Assembly (NCBI GenBank): GCA_963977415.1
Contig: CAXBOS010000004.1
Span: 124,001 to 188,000 of the forward strand
Origin: Croceimicrobium sp963977415
GTDB taxonomy: Bacteria; Bacteroidota; Bacteroidia; Flavobacteriales; Schleiferiaceae
Direction: 5' to 3'
DNA: 64,000 nt
The notes beneath the pieces were generated by a model. It saw nothing but the letters and a program-made list of their open reading frames with translations. It had not been told where the DNA came from and made no database searches. Made by a program: the position numbers and the translations under genes. Shown piece after piece: positions 51,507-60,306 of the stretch (the first letter of the stretch is position 1; the number at the start of each line of letters is the position of its first letter).

Positions 51507-54125
51507 TTACTGTAATTTATAGCAGATTACCGTGCCATCATTGCTGTAAGTAACAATGTTGAGATTGTTATCGCGGTTCAGTGAACCCATGTCGAAAGGC
51601 CCTTGCGCAAAAACAGGGAATCCATCTACTAATTTACCTTCTTCATTAAAGAGGCGAATTTCTTCCGCTCCTTCTGCGAAAGCGGCCACGTAAAAGCGGT
51701 TGTTTTGTAGCATGGCCTTGGGTTTAACCTTAATATCCGATTCGAAGCTGGCTTTGAAAGGGCGTTTTTCATCTTTTACAAAAAGCTCTTCATCGTTGCT
51801 GAAAATATAGCGGCCTTCGAAATAAATGAGGTGGTCGGCAGGATGCCCCTCGTCGAGGTAAACCGCATCTACTTTCGATTGAGGATTAATCACATACATT
51901 TTGCCCGAATTACTGCCCGCAATTAGCTCCGACTCTTTCAGGCTTTCACCTTCTTTTAGATAGAAACTGGTTTTTAATTCCTCAATTTTTTGATCAATCA
52001 CAAAGCGTTCTTCCCCGCGACGATTTAATTGGTAAAGTTTCCCAGTAGCGCTAAGGCAAACAATTATATCGGCGCCTTTTACACTGAAATGCTGGGGCTC
52101 GCTAATTATTTCATCGTCAGCCTCTTTAAAGTCCCAACCCTGCACGGGCTTGCCTTCCACATCGTAATTGAGAAGCTTTTTGCCACAAGGAACCACGAGG
52201 CGATAATTGCGCGCTTCATCGTAATTAAAAACGCCCAGCGGAGCAGTCGCCTTTGCTGGTAATTTCACCGGGAAGCCCTCTACATCATTACCCAAACGGT
52301 CTACCGCATACAAGGTATTTGCAGTGTTGAAAACCATTTGCAGCTTATTATTACGGTAAATATCGACTTGGCGAATGTTGCCAATTATAGGTCCGTCTAA
52401 AGCTTTATTCCAAAAAACCTCACCCTTACGGGAGATGAGATAGAGGTGATTGTTTTTGTCACTTAAGGCAATGTCGTACTTCTGGTTGAGATGATTTGTA
52501 AGAAACTGCGGTTCTCCTTTAGGTTTGGCTTCCAATTGCGTAGTCCATTGGCGACTAATTTTTTCGATAATGGCTTTTTCTTCGCGCAATTGTAGGCTTA
52601 CAAAGCTTTTCTTTTCGTCTACGCGTAGTTGTAAAATGCCCCATTTGATTTCGCTGAGACTATCTAATTTTTCTTCTAATTCTTGAGCGGCTTTTTTCTT
52701 GAGCTGCGGCAGTTGGTTGGGCAGCCATTCGGGGAAACCCGTAACAATTTGGATATGGCTTTTACCCGGTAATTGGTTAACGAGACTTTGGTAAGAAGAG
52801 GATTTATAGAGGCGCTTATCATCCAATAAATCGTTTAAAAGTACCTTCAATGAGTTTTGGTCTTCCGCAAAAATCACAAAGTTATTATGCAGCACATAGA
52901 ATGGTTGATGCATCTCGGCGAAAAGCCGACCAAAAAGGCGAGGTAAGAGATTGAGTGCTTTTATCCTTCTAACAATATGACCGCGATAGCCTTCAATAAA
53001 ATTGCTATCGGCTAAAGATTCTAGGCTTTCCTTGCATAATTCTTCGTCGCGGTAGTTAAAATAGGCAAAGTGAAAAGCTTGAGCATTGCTACGTCCTGCG
53101 CTAAAAACCCCCATTTCATTGTCGATGATGCCCAAAATTTTATCGGTGCTACCGGCAGGCAGTTTTGCTACCAAGCTTTGGTGGTTTTCTAATAGGCTGT
53201 TGACTTCTAAATAAGACTGATAGCTGCGATCATATTGGCCAATATTTCCCACATTGAGATGAATCCAACTCGCAACGTTTTGCGGTACTATTTGCGAGGC
53301 ATCAATATTGTCGCTGTGCACATCATTAAAAACTTCGGGGTAATTGAAGCCTTCTTGCGGGTGATTGAGAAGGCCAGTTAAAATGAGATCTTGTTTTTCT
53401 GCTTCTAAATCTAAAACCGCCCAATCGCCTAGCTGCTGCAGATAGTCAAACTGCGCATTTTTATAAATTGCTTTAAGGTAGTCGTTTGCTAATTCTAAGT
53501 GAATGAAAATATTAGCTATCGCGCTGCTATTGCGGGTTTGGCGGAGGTTCTTTAGGTTGAGGTCGTCGGTCCAATTATTTGGGTTACTTATCTGGCGCAA
53601 GCTGTTTTCGATGGGGATACGACTGGGGGAAACCAGTAGATAATCTTTATCGTAATGGAGGTATAAAACCAATTTCGACTTACTTTCTAATTTTAAGATT
53701 TCCTTGCCGCTATAATCGCTGCTGCTTATTTCAAATTGCGCTGCTAGTAATGTTTGCCAATTCTTTAATTTAAGATCATTTTTAGGGGCAATTAGGAGCC
53801 AATCGTATTTTTCCGCACCACTTAAAGATTCGCATAAAAGAGCATCGGGAAAGTCTGTTAAAAGTGCGAGACTATCGCTGGGTAAGGTGTTTTTTAAATC
53901 TTGCCAGTTGTTGCTAATTTGATGCAGCGAAGGCAGTTTGTCGAGATGATGGTATACCCGAGAGTTACGAGCTGCCTTTTCTACTTTAGACCAATCATTA
54001 ACATGCGCTAACCACACGGTATTGCTAGGTACCAATTGGTATAGATTGGTGGCTTCCACCTTCTCGGTGCTACACGCACTGCTAAGCAGACCAGCCGCCA
54101 AGAAAAATAAATATCGCAGTTTCAT
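51507..54125 (-). CDS. Large lipoprotein, N-terminal DUF3352-like region and C-terminal propeller-like region
   Basis: 872 residues. The lipobox cysteine is at position 18 (LLSSACST). The first ~500 residues resemble DUF3352-type proteins (LVPSNTVWLAHVNDW, YDKDYLLVSPSR), which have no known function. The last ~330 residues contain repeated short strand motifs (YDIALSDKNNHLYLISRKGE, LYAVDRLGNDVEGFPVKLP and similar), consistent with a PQQ/WD-like beta-propeller. No catalytic residues are recognisable. It has its own -7 element. The lipoprotein sits alone between glucosaminidase and rnhB. Confidence 0.7.
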   Translation of the reverse strand: MKLRYLFFLAAGLLSSACSTEKVEATNLYQLVPSNTVWLAHVNDWSKVEKAARNSRVYHHLDKLPSLHQISNNWQDLKNTLPSDSLALLTDFPDALLCESLSGAEKYDWLLIAPKNDLKLKNWQTLLAAQFEISSSDYSGKEILKLESKSKLVLYLHYDKDYLLVSPSRIPIENSLRQISNPNNWTDDLNLKNLRQTRNSSAIANIFIHLELANDYLKAIYKNAQFDYLQQLGDWAVLDLEAEKQDLILTGLLNHPQEGFNYPEVFNDVHSDNIDASQIVPQNVASWIHLNVGNIGQYDRSYQSYLEVNSLLENHQSLVAKLPAGSTDKILGIIDNEMGVFSAGRSNAQAFHFAYFNYRDEELCKESLESLADSNFIEGYRGHIVRRIKALNLLPRLFGRLFAEMHQPFYVLHNNFVIFAEDQNSLKVLLNDLLDDKRLYKSSSYQSLVNQLPGKSHIQIVTGFPEWLPNQLPQLKKKAAQELEEKLDSLSEIKWGILQLRVDEKKSFVSLQLREEKAIIEKISRQWTTQLEAKPKGEPQFLTNHLNQKYDIALSDKNNHLYLISRKGEVFWNKALDGPIIGNIRQVDIYRNNKLQMVFNTANTLYAVDRLGNDVEGFPVKLPAKATAPLGVFNYDEARNYRLVVPCGKKLLNYDVEGKPVQGWDFKEADDEIISEPQHFSVKGADIIVCLSATGKLYQLNRRGEERFVIDQKIEELKTSFYLKEGESLKESELIAGSNSGKMYVINPQSKVDAVYLDEGHPADHLIYFEGRYIFSNDEELFVKDEKRPFKASFESDIKVKPKAMLQNNRFYVAAFAEGAEEIRLFNEEGKLVDGFPVFAQGPFDMGSLNRDNNLNIVTYSNDGTVICYKLQ

Positions 54126-54436
54126 GTAAAGAGAATTTGCGCAAAAGTAAAAACCTGAGTGCGACTATAAATTAAAATCCTCAGATTTTCAAAAAAAAGA
54201 AAAGGCAAGGCTGTGAGGTGCAGCTGCAGCGGGCTAAAACAAAATGATTAGACGAAGGATTTTGGATTTTTTTGGAATCGGCTCTAATGGCACTTCATAA
54301 ACAGCCGTTTTCTTCGCTTCGCCACTTCATATTGCCCGCTTCTATTTCGTCCCTTTTGCTCGAACTCATTATTTATAAGCGGTTTGAGGCTTGATTTTAG
54401 GTAAAGCTCAGGTTGCTAAGAATTAGGTGATTTACC
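54126..54436. other. Intergenic region between rnhB and the large lipoprotein gene
   Basis: 311 bp. It holds only the lipoprotein-gene -7 element at 54142-54149 and a short AAGC/GCTT inverted repeat. I see no open frame longer than about 20 codons with coding character, no terminator and no RNA structure I can support. Confidence 0.6.
54142..54149 (-). promoter_or_regulatory. -7 promoter element of the large lipoprotein gene
   Basis: Minus-strand TACTTTTG matches TAnnTTTG and is identical to the ABC-F element, 16 bp before the ATG at 54125. Confidence 0.45.
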
Positions 54437-55024
54437 TTATGCGGGAAGAAGTCGGAAAGTTTTTCGATGGTAAGGGCTGATCCCATGTTCTTTGATGGCG
54501 GCACGATGTGATTTTGTGGGATAGCCTTTGTTTTGTTGCCAGTGGTAATGAGGATATTCATGGGCTAATTTTTCCATGTATTCATCGCGGTAAGTTTTAG
54601 CGAGAATGGAAGCGGCGGCAATACTTTTAATGCGGCCGTCCCCTTTAATTTCACATTGGTGCGGAATACCTTCGTAGGCTTTAAAGCGATTACCATCGAT
54701 TAGCAGAATCTCAGGTTTTGAAGATAATTGATCAATCGCGCGATGCATGGCTAAAAAGGAAGCCTGCAGAATATTAATAGCATCAATTTCTTCATGAGTC
54801 ACCACGCCTACGGCCCAAGCAATGGCTTTTTTTTCAATCAGCTCGCGAAGGGCTAAGCGATTATTTTCGGTAATTTGCTTTGAATCGTTAAGGAGAGGCG
54901 AGCGAAAATTGGCAGGTAAAATTACGGCCGCGGCAAATACTGGCCCTGCCAAACAGCCTCGGCCTGCTTCATCGCAACCCGCTTCCAAGCGACCTGCTTT
55001 CAAGAGGCCTTTCAGTTTAGTCAT
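54437..55024 (-). CDS. rnhB: Ribonuclease HII
   Basis: 195 residues from ATG 55024; the open frame begins two codons earlier with a TTG. The catalytic DEAGRG (D18, E19) is the RNase HII hallmark, followed by LNDSKQIT and GDGRIKSIAAASILAK. It removes RNA from RNA-DNA hybrids, including single ribonucleotides. The start overlaps the glycosyltransferase stop by 8 bp. Confidence 0.95.
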   Translation of the reverse strand: MTKLKGLLKAGRLEAGCDEAGRGCLAGPVFAAAVILPANFRSPLLNDSKQITENNRLALRELIEKKAIAWAVGVVTHEEIDAINILQASFLAMHRAIDQLSSKPEILLIDGNRFKAYEGIPHQCEIKGDGRIKSIAAASILAKTYRDEYMEKLAHEYPHYHWQQNKGYPTKSHRAAIKEHGISPYHRKTFRLLPA

Positions 55025-56141
55025 TGTCAAAACACTTTTTAATACTGTTCCACATCATATCGGCCGATTGCTCCCAGCTGAATTTCTGCACCTGAATGCG
55101 TCCTTTTTTAATATAGTCTTGGCGAATTTCTTCTTTTTCGCTTTCCAACATCGCTTGAGCAATTTCAGCACTATCATCAGAATCGCAGAGCCAAGCGGCC
55201 TCGCCTGCAACTTCGGGCATGGCGGTATTATTGGCGGTAATTACCGGGCAATCGCTTTTAAAAGCTTCTAAAATGGGGATCCCAAATCCTTCAAAGTGAG
55301 AGACGAAACAAAGGGCTTGCGCCGCGCCGATAAGGGGAATAAGATCTTCTTCGGTCAGGCGGCCCGTAAAAATAATATCCTCTCGAAAAGGGTTTTGGCT
55401 ATGCTGCTTTTCGATTTCTTTCGCTCCCAACATATTGGCACCGGCCAGTATGAATTTCGCTTGCCCCCCTTGCCGGCGATACCTTTGATAGGCATCAAGC
55501 ATGCCCGAAATGTTTTTTCGGGGATTAAGGGAGCCAATAAAAAGTAGGTAATTGCTGCCATTAGCCCAACGATTTTTTTGGGCCTCAATACTTGGCAGAT
55601 CTAAAACCTTAAACTTATCGCTTACGCCATTGTAAACCACATCGATTTTAGTCTCGTCGATGGCATAAGAAGCGGAAATGTCTTTTTTAGAAAATTCGGA
55701 AACGGTAGCTATACGTTTGCCCAGGCGAGCAAAACGCGGAAAAAAATAGCGCATATAAGCGCCCGATACGGGATCGAGATTATGGTTTTGATGTTCGAAG
55801 TTAATATCGTGAATTACTGGCAGAGCAGGAGTTTTACCCCAAGTGGGAATATAACCATCAGGGGAAAGAAATAGGTCAACTTTGTATTTCCAGAGGATAA
55901 AGGGTATGCTGAGTTGAAACCAAATCCACCATAAAACCGCATGCCGCGAAGGAGGGCCGATTTGTACAGCCGTAACATTGGGTCCGAAAAGGAACTCTTT
56001 AGGATAGCTCCGATCGAAAATAAAAAGCCATTCCACCTCAGGGTGATTGTGCACCAAACGCGAAAGCACCTCGTAGCTAAAATAGCCGATGCCGTCGAGT
56101 TTGTCTTTGATGAGTAAACGGGTATTTACAGCAATTTTCAC
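55017..56141 (-). CDS. GT-B glycosyltransferase (GT4-type, family 1)
   Basis: 374 residues from a GTG start. The C-terminal domain has FIGSLNPRKNISGMLDAY, VSHFEGFGIPILEAF (the E-x7-E region typical of GT4) and TANNTAMPEVAGEAAWL. The N-terminal acceptor domain is less distinctive. Likely works on surface polysaccharide, as the adjacent divergent genes encode a flippase, Wzz-like protein and O-antigen ligase. Substrates unknown. A -7 element lies four bases upstream of the start codon. Confidence 0.85.
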   Translation of the reverse strand: MKIAVNTRLLIKDKLDGIGYFSYEVLSRLVHNHPEVEWLFIFDRSYPKEFLFGPNVTAVQIGPPSRHAVLWWIWFQLSIPFILWKYKVDLFLSPDGYIPTWGKTPALPVIHDINFEHQNHNLDPVSGAYMRYFFPRFARLGKRIATVSEFSKKDISASYAIDETKIDVVYNGVSDKFKVLDLPSIEAQKNRWANGSNYLLFIGSLNPRKNISGMLDAYQRYRRQGGQAKFILAGANMLGAKEIEKQHSQNPFREDIIFTGRLTEEDLIPLIGAAQALCFVSHFEGFGIPILEAFKSDCPVITANNTAMPEVAGEAAWLCDSDDSAEIAQAMLESEKEEIRQDYIKKGRIQVQKFSWEQSADMMWNSIKKCFDND

Positions 56142-56145
56142 AGCG

Positions 56146-56153
56146 CAAAGATA
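56146..56153 (-). promoter_or_regulatory. -7 promoter element, likely leaderless start for the glycosyltransferase gene
   Basis: Minus-strand TATCTTTG matches TAnnTTTG and ends four bases before the GTG at 56141. Confidence 0.5.
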
Positions 56154-56169
56154 AGCCTGTCATAATGAT

Positions 56170-56177
56170 TACCTTCG
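56170..56177 (+). promoter_or_regulatory. Weak -7-like element upstream of the flippase gene
   Basis: TACCTTCG, one mismatch from TAnnTTTG, 13 bp before the ATG at 56191. Within the 49-bp divergent gap it faces away from the glycosyltransferase element. Confidence 0.3.
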
Positions 56178-56190
56178 CGGCGCGAATAAT

Positions 56191-57630
56191 ATGCAAAAGA
56201 AATTTGTTGGCAGTTTATTTTTACTGCTCCTAGTAAATGTTTTAGTAAAGCCCCTGTGGATTTTCGGAATCGACCTAGAAGTACAGAATAGGGTTGGGGG
56301 TGAAGCCTATGGTTATTATGCCGCGGTTTTAAGTTTCAGCATGATTATAAATATTGTGTTAGACTTAGGCTTAGCGCATTATAGTAATCGCAGCATCTCG
56401 CGTAAACCCGAGGAAGTGGCTTCTCATTTTTCGGATCTAATCTTATTGAAACTGGTTTTGGCCTTGGTTTACCTTCTGGCCGCACTCGTTCTTGGTAACT
56501 TTTTAGGTTATTTGGGCACAGAGTGGACGGTTTTACTTTACCTCGCTTTGGGTCAAGCTCTTTCTTCCTTAATTCTATTTTTCAGGGCCCATTTAGCGGG
56601 TTTGCAGCTTTTTAAATACGACAGCCTGATGAGCGTGGTCGATAAAATATTGATGATCGCTCTGGCGGGTTATGTCCTTTACTTTAGTGATACTTTGGAA
56701 ATGACCATTCAGTTGTTTGCCAAATTGCAGGCCCTAAGTTTTGGGCTGGCCGCTCTTTTGGCTTTCTTGCTCATCTACCCACGAGTGAGAGGAATAATGC
56801 CCAAGCTGCAGCTGAAAGGATTTTTGCAACGCCTAAAAAGTAGTTATCCTTACGCCTTGCTTATTTTTTTAATGGCCCTTTACACTCGGGTAGATTCGGT
56901 TATGTTGCAGCAGTTAGTAGGCGATTTAGAAAACGGAATTTACTCGCAGGCTTTTCGCTTATTAGATGCTATTAATCAACCGGCTTATTTATTTTCAGTT
57001 TTGCTATTACCCATGTTCTCGGGGATGTTAGCTCGCAAAGAATCGGTTACCGCCTTAAGTAAGCTGGCTTTTAGCTTGTTGTTTGTGATGGGTTTGGCTA
57101 TTTCTGTCGCCACTTATTTTGCCGCCCCTGATCTAATGGCTTTGCTTTATGATAATCACAGCGCTAGTAGTGCTCCAGTTTTGCAGGCTCTGCTTTTTAG
57201 TTCTCTGGCCTTTGGAACTACCTTCGTTTTTGGCACATTGCTTACAGCAAAAGGCGATTTGAAACTTTTAAATAAGGTAGCTTTTATGGGTTTTCTGTTA
57301 AATGTGATCCTCAATTTAATTTTGATTCCTTTCTACGGGGCCCTTGGGGCCGCAGTAGCGACGGTGTTTACCCAGTCTGTTGCCGCGCTAGTGCAGATGT
57401 ATTTATGCTTTAGAAATTTAGAGCTTAAATATGGTTTTCAGTTTTGGATGCGAATAACGCTTTATTCTGCTTTTGCCATCGGCGGAAGCGTTTTAATGAG
57501 TATTTATCTACCCTTAATTTGGTGGCAACTAGGTCTATTAATAGGAGGCTTTATTGCGGTTCTTGCGCTTCCTTCGGGACTCTTGCCTTTAAAAGATGCC
57601 TATCTACTAATAAAGCCTAGTCAGAAGTAG
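56191..57630 (+). CDS. Polysaccharide flippase (Wzx-type, MOP superfamily)
   Basis: 479 residues with about twelve to fourteen membrane helices and no signal peptide. The N-terminal half has the MOP oligosaccharidyl-lipid flippase pattern (GGEAYGYYAAVLSFSMI near residue 32, YTRVDSVMLQQLVGD near 230). Moves undecaprenyl-linked sugar units across the inner membrane. It is the first of three surface-polysaccharide genes on this strand. Confidence 0.85.
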   Translation: MQKKFVGSLFLLLLVNVLVKPLWIFGIDLEVQNRVGGEAYGYYAAVLSFSMIINIVLDLGLAHYSNRSISRKPEEVASHFSDLILLKLVLALVYLLAALVLGNFLGYLGTEWTVLLYLALGQALSSLILFFRAHLAGLQLFKYDSLMSVVDKILMIALAGYVLYFSDTLEMTIQLFAKLQALSFGLAALLAFLLIYPRVRGIMPKLQLKGFLQRLKSSYPYALLIFLMALYTRVDSVMLQQLVGDLENGIYSQAFRLLDAINQPAYLFSVLLLPMFSGMLARKESVTALSKLAFSLLFVMGLAISVATYFAAPDLMALLYDNHSASSAPVLQALLFSSLAFGTTFVFGTLLTAKGDLKLLNKVAFMGFLLNVILNLILIPFYGALGAAVATVFTQSVAALVQMYLCFRNLELKYGFQFWMRITLYSAFAIGGSVLMSIYLPLIWWQLGLLIGGFIAVLALPSGLLPLKDAYLLIKPSQK

Positions 57631-57652
57631 GTTAAGGCCAAGCATTTATTGT

Positions 57653-57660
57653 TATTTTTG
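57653..57660 (+). promoter_or_regulatory. -7 promoter element upstream of the Wzz-like gene
   Basis: TATTTTTG matches TAnnTTTG, 19 bp before the ATG at 57680. It could give the wzz-ligase pair its own transcript. Confidence 0.4.
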
Positions 57661-57679
57661 CCGCCTTAAATAGCAGAAA

Positions 57680-58711
57680 ATGCAGGAAAATACTCAGAAC
57701 ACCGATCAGGTTTTTGATTCTACCAATCTTATTGTTTACTTATTTAACTGGCGCAAACCGCTTTTAATCGTAACTATCGTTGCGGCCGTATTGGCTGCTA
57801 TTTTTAGTGGTCCGGCCTTTGTAGAGCCTCAGTTCGAATCTACGGTAACGGTATTTCCATCCACCACCAATAGTTTATCGAAAGCCCTGCTTCCGCAGAA
57901 ATTCGCTTCGCGCGGACAGGATATTTTAGAGTTCGGTAAAGAAGAAGAAGCAGAGCAGCTGCTCCAAATTTTAAATACCGACGAAATTCGCGATAGCATA
58001 ATTCAGAAGTACAATTTACTGGAGCATTACCATGTGGACCCCAAGGGGAAATATGCTAAAACGGAGTTGTATGAAACCTATAGTTCTAATATTTCCTTTC
58101 GTCGCACGGAGTTTATGAGTGTGGAAATAAGTGTTTTAGATGCGAGTGCAGATACAGCAGCTTTAATTGCGAATGATATTGTAGTTCAGTTAGATATGGT
58201 TAAAAACCGTATCCAGCAAGAGCGTGCCTTACAAGGTTTAGCAATTATTGATCGTGAATATAAATCGCTTAAGAGCAACCTAAAGGGTTTGGAAGATTCA
58301 CTTACCGAGTTACGTTATAAAGGCGTGCACGATTACGAAACGCAATCGGCTGTTTTAAGTGAACAGTTAGCCACTGCGCAAATTGAGAAAGGGGTTAATG
58401 ATCCTGCGGCTCGCGCCATAGAGGCAAAATTAGATACGCTCGCTAAGTATGGTGGTACCTATGTTTCATTAAGAGATCAACTTACCTATTTAAAAGAGGA
58501 GGTGGTAAAATTGAAAACCGCTTTCGATCAAGCAAAAGTAGACGTGGAGGAAAGCTTACCTGCCACCTTTAAAGTGAACAATGCTTACGCTGCTGAGAAA
58601 AAGAAATACCCGGTTCGTTGGTTAATTGTTGCTCTTTCTATGTTGGGCGCTTTTACCTTTACCTTAGTTTCTATTTTAATTTGGGATACGATAAGTAAAT
58701 CGCGCAAGTAA
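57680..58711 (+). CDS. Wzz-type polysaccharide chain-length determinant protein
   Basis: 343 residues. One membrane helix near the N-terminus (about 31-50) and one near the C-terminus (about 311-335) frame a coiled-coil periplasmic domain, the Wzz topology. No cytoplasmic tyrosine kinase domain is attached. It sets the length of O-antigen or capsule chains. Its stop is followed in the same frame by 12 nt and then the TTG start of the ligase. Confidence 0.82.
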   Translation: MQENTQNTDQVFDSTNLIVYLFNWRKPLLIVTIVAAVLAAIFSGPAFVEPQFESTVTVFPSTTNSLSKALLPQKFASRGQDILEFGKEEEAEQLLQILNTDEIRDSIIQKYNLLEHYHVDPKGKYAKTELYETYSSNISFRRTEFMSVEISVLDASADTAALIANDIVVQLDMVKNRIQQERALQGLAIIDREYKSLKSNLKGLEDSLTELRYKGVHDYETQSAVLSEQLATAQIEKGVNDPAARAIEAKLDTLAKYGGTYVSLRDQLTYLKEEVVKLKTAFDQAKVDVEESLPATFKVNNAYAAEKKKYPVRWLIVALSMLGAFTFTLVSILIWDTISKSRK

Positions 58712-58723
58712 AAAGCCCTTTCA

Positions 58724-60145
58724 TTGAATAACTTCCTCGCTAATAAAGCAAATCGATGGGTAATAGGAGCAGGGCTATTTATGGCTTTGCTAAATGTGCT
58801 CATTATTATTAGTGAGGTGTATTGGATGCTGCTTTTACCTTTTGCCTTTTTAATCTTAGCGCTCGTCTTTTTAGCTTTAGATAAGGTTTTGTACTTTATA
58901 ATCTTTAGTACGCCTTTAAGTATTTTCTATCTCCATCCTGATCTACATGTGGGCTTTACCTTGCCCACTGAGCCTTTGCTTTTTGGTATAATGCTCCTCT
59001 TTTTTGCGAAGCTTATTTACAAGGGGAATTTCGATTTGAAAATCGTTAAGCACCCAATTTCCTTAGTGCTTATTGCCAGTCTTTTTTGGATGCTAGTAAC
59101 CACGGTTACTAGTGAGATGCCTTTAGTGTCTTTCAAGAATTTTCTGGCGCGCCTATGGTTTATAACGGTCTTCTTTTATTTCATGTCGCAGTTGTTTAAA
59201 GACCCGAAAAGAGTGTATTTATTTTTCTGGTTGTATTTAATTCCGCTGTCGGCAGTGGTTATTTATACAATTGCCGTGCACGCCCAATGGGGTTTCACTA
59301 AAGATGCATCGGTATGGGTAATGTTTCCCTTTTTTAAAGAACACACTTCCTACGGAGCGGTGTTGGCTATGTATATTCCCATTGCGATTGCCTTTACTTT
59401 TTTCATTAAATGGAATTTGAACAAGAAGTTTTTGGCTGGCACCATTTTAACCATTTTGTTATTAGGCGTAATTCTGTCATATACCCGCGCTGCTTGGGTG
59501 AGTTTAGTAGCGGCTGGTTTAGCCGGTTTAATGATTTGGATGCGCTTACGCCGCGAGATTTTCTATTTAATGGTCATTGCTTTCTTTGGGGTACTCTTTT
59601 ATTTCAGGGGAGATATTCAAAAGAAGTTTGAAAAGAATGATACTACCAGTAGTGATAATTTAACCGAACACGTAGAATCCATAAGTAATATTTCTACCGA
59701 TGCTTCCAATATGGAGCGCATCAATCGGTGGAAGTCGGCCTTCCGTATGTTTGAGCAGCGACCGGTGTTTGGCTACGGTCCGGGCACCTATATGTTTGTA
59801 TATGCTCCTTTTCAGAAACCTTACGAAAAAACGATAATTAGCACCAATGCTGGGGATATGGGGAATGCTCATAGCGAGTATATTGGTCCTTTGGCCGAGC
59901 AGGGTGTTTTAGGTTTATTACTAGTTTTATTGCTGGTGTTTTATACCGTTTTAACGGGAATTAAAACCTACCACAAACTCAGCGATCCTAATGAGAGGGT
60001 TTTGGTTTTAGCGTCTTTAATCGGAATTATGACCTATTGGACCCATGGTTTTCTTAATAATTTCTTAGATATGGATAAAGCTTCCCTGCCCGTTTGGGGA
60101 TTTACCGCTCTAATCGTGTACTTCGATCAGTATCGCAAAAAATAA
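58724..60145 (+). CDS. O-antigen ligase / polymerase (Wzy/WaaL family)
   Basis: 473 residues from TTG 58724, with about ten to eleven membrane helices. The conserved periplasmic loop has RINRWKSAFRMFEQRPVFGYGPGTY and then GNAHSEYIGPLAEQGVLGL, where His is the likely catalytic residue of the family. The protein ligates or polymerises lipid-linked glycan. Whether ligase or polymerase cannot be decided. In frame with Wzz across a single TAA. Confidence 0.83.
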   Translation: MNNFLANKANRWVIGAGLFMALLNVLIIISEVYWMLLLPFAFLILALVFLALDKVLYFIIFSTPLSIFYLHPDLHVGFTLPTEPLLFGIMLLFFAKLIYKGNFDLKIVKHPISLVLIASLFWMLVTTVTSEMPLVSFKNFLARLWFITVFFYFMSQLFKDPKRVYLFFWLYLIPLSAVVIYTIAVHAQWGFTKDASVWVMFPFFKEHTSYGAVLAMYIPIAIAFTFFIKWNLNKKFLAGTILTILLLGVILSYTRAAWVSLVAAGLAGLMIWMRLRREIFYLMVIAFFGVLFYFRGDIQKKFEKNDTTSSDNLTEHVESISNISTDASNMERINRWKSAFRMFEQRPVFGYGPGTYMFVYAPFQKPYEKTIISTNAGDMGNAHSEYIGPLAEQGVLGLLLVLLLVFYTVLTGIKTYHKLSDPNERVLVLASLIGIMTYWTHGFLNNFLDMDKASLPVWGFTALIVYFDQYRKK

Positions 60146-60306
60146 ACTCATTTTCGTCATATTGGCCTAAGTGTCAAGAAATCAGAGGGTACTAAGTTCT
60201 TTGCTGACTATTTTCTGTTGGTTGTTACCAAAATGTTAATTAGTAAGTCTTGTTTATTAATAAATTTTTAACATTTTTGGTATCGGATAACCAATAAATA
60301 AAAGCT

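Noticed and set aside
54200..54430. Possible small RNA or decayed gene in the rnhB-lipoprotein gap
   Set aside because: No stable hairpin, promoter-terminator pair or coding frame could be supported.
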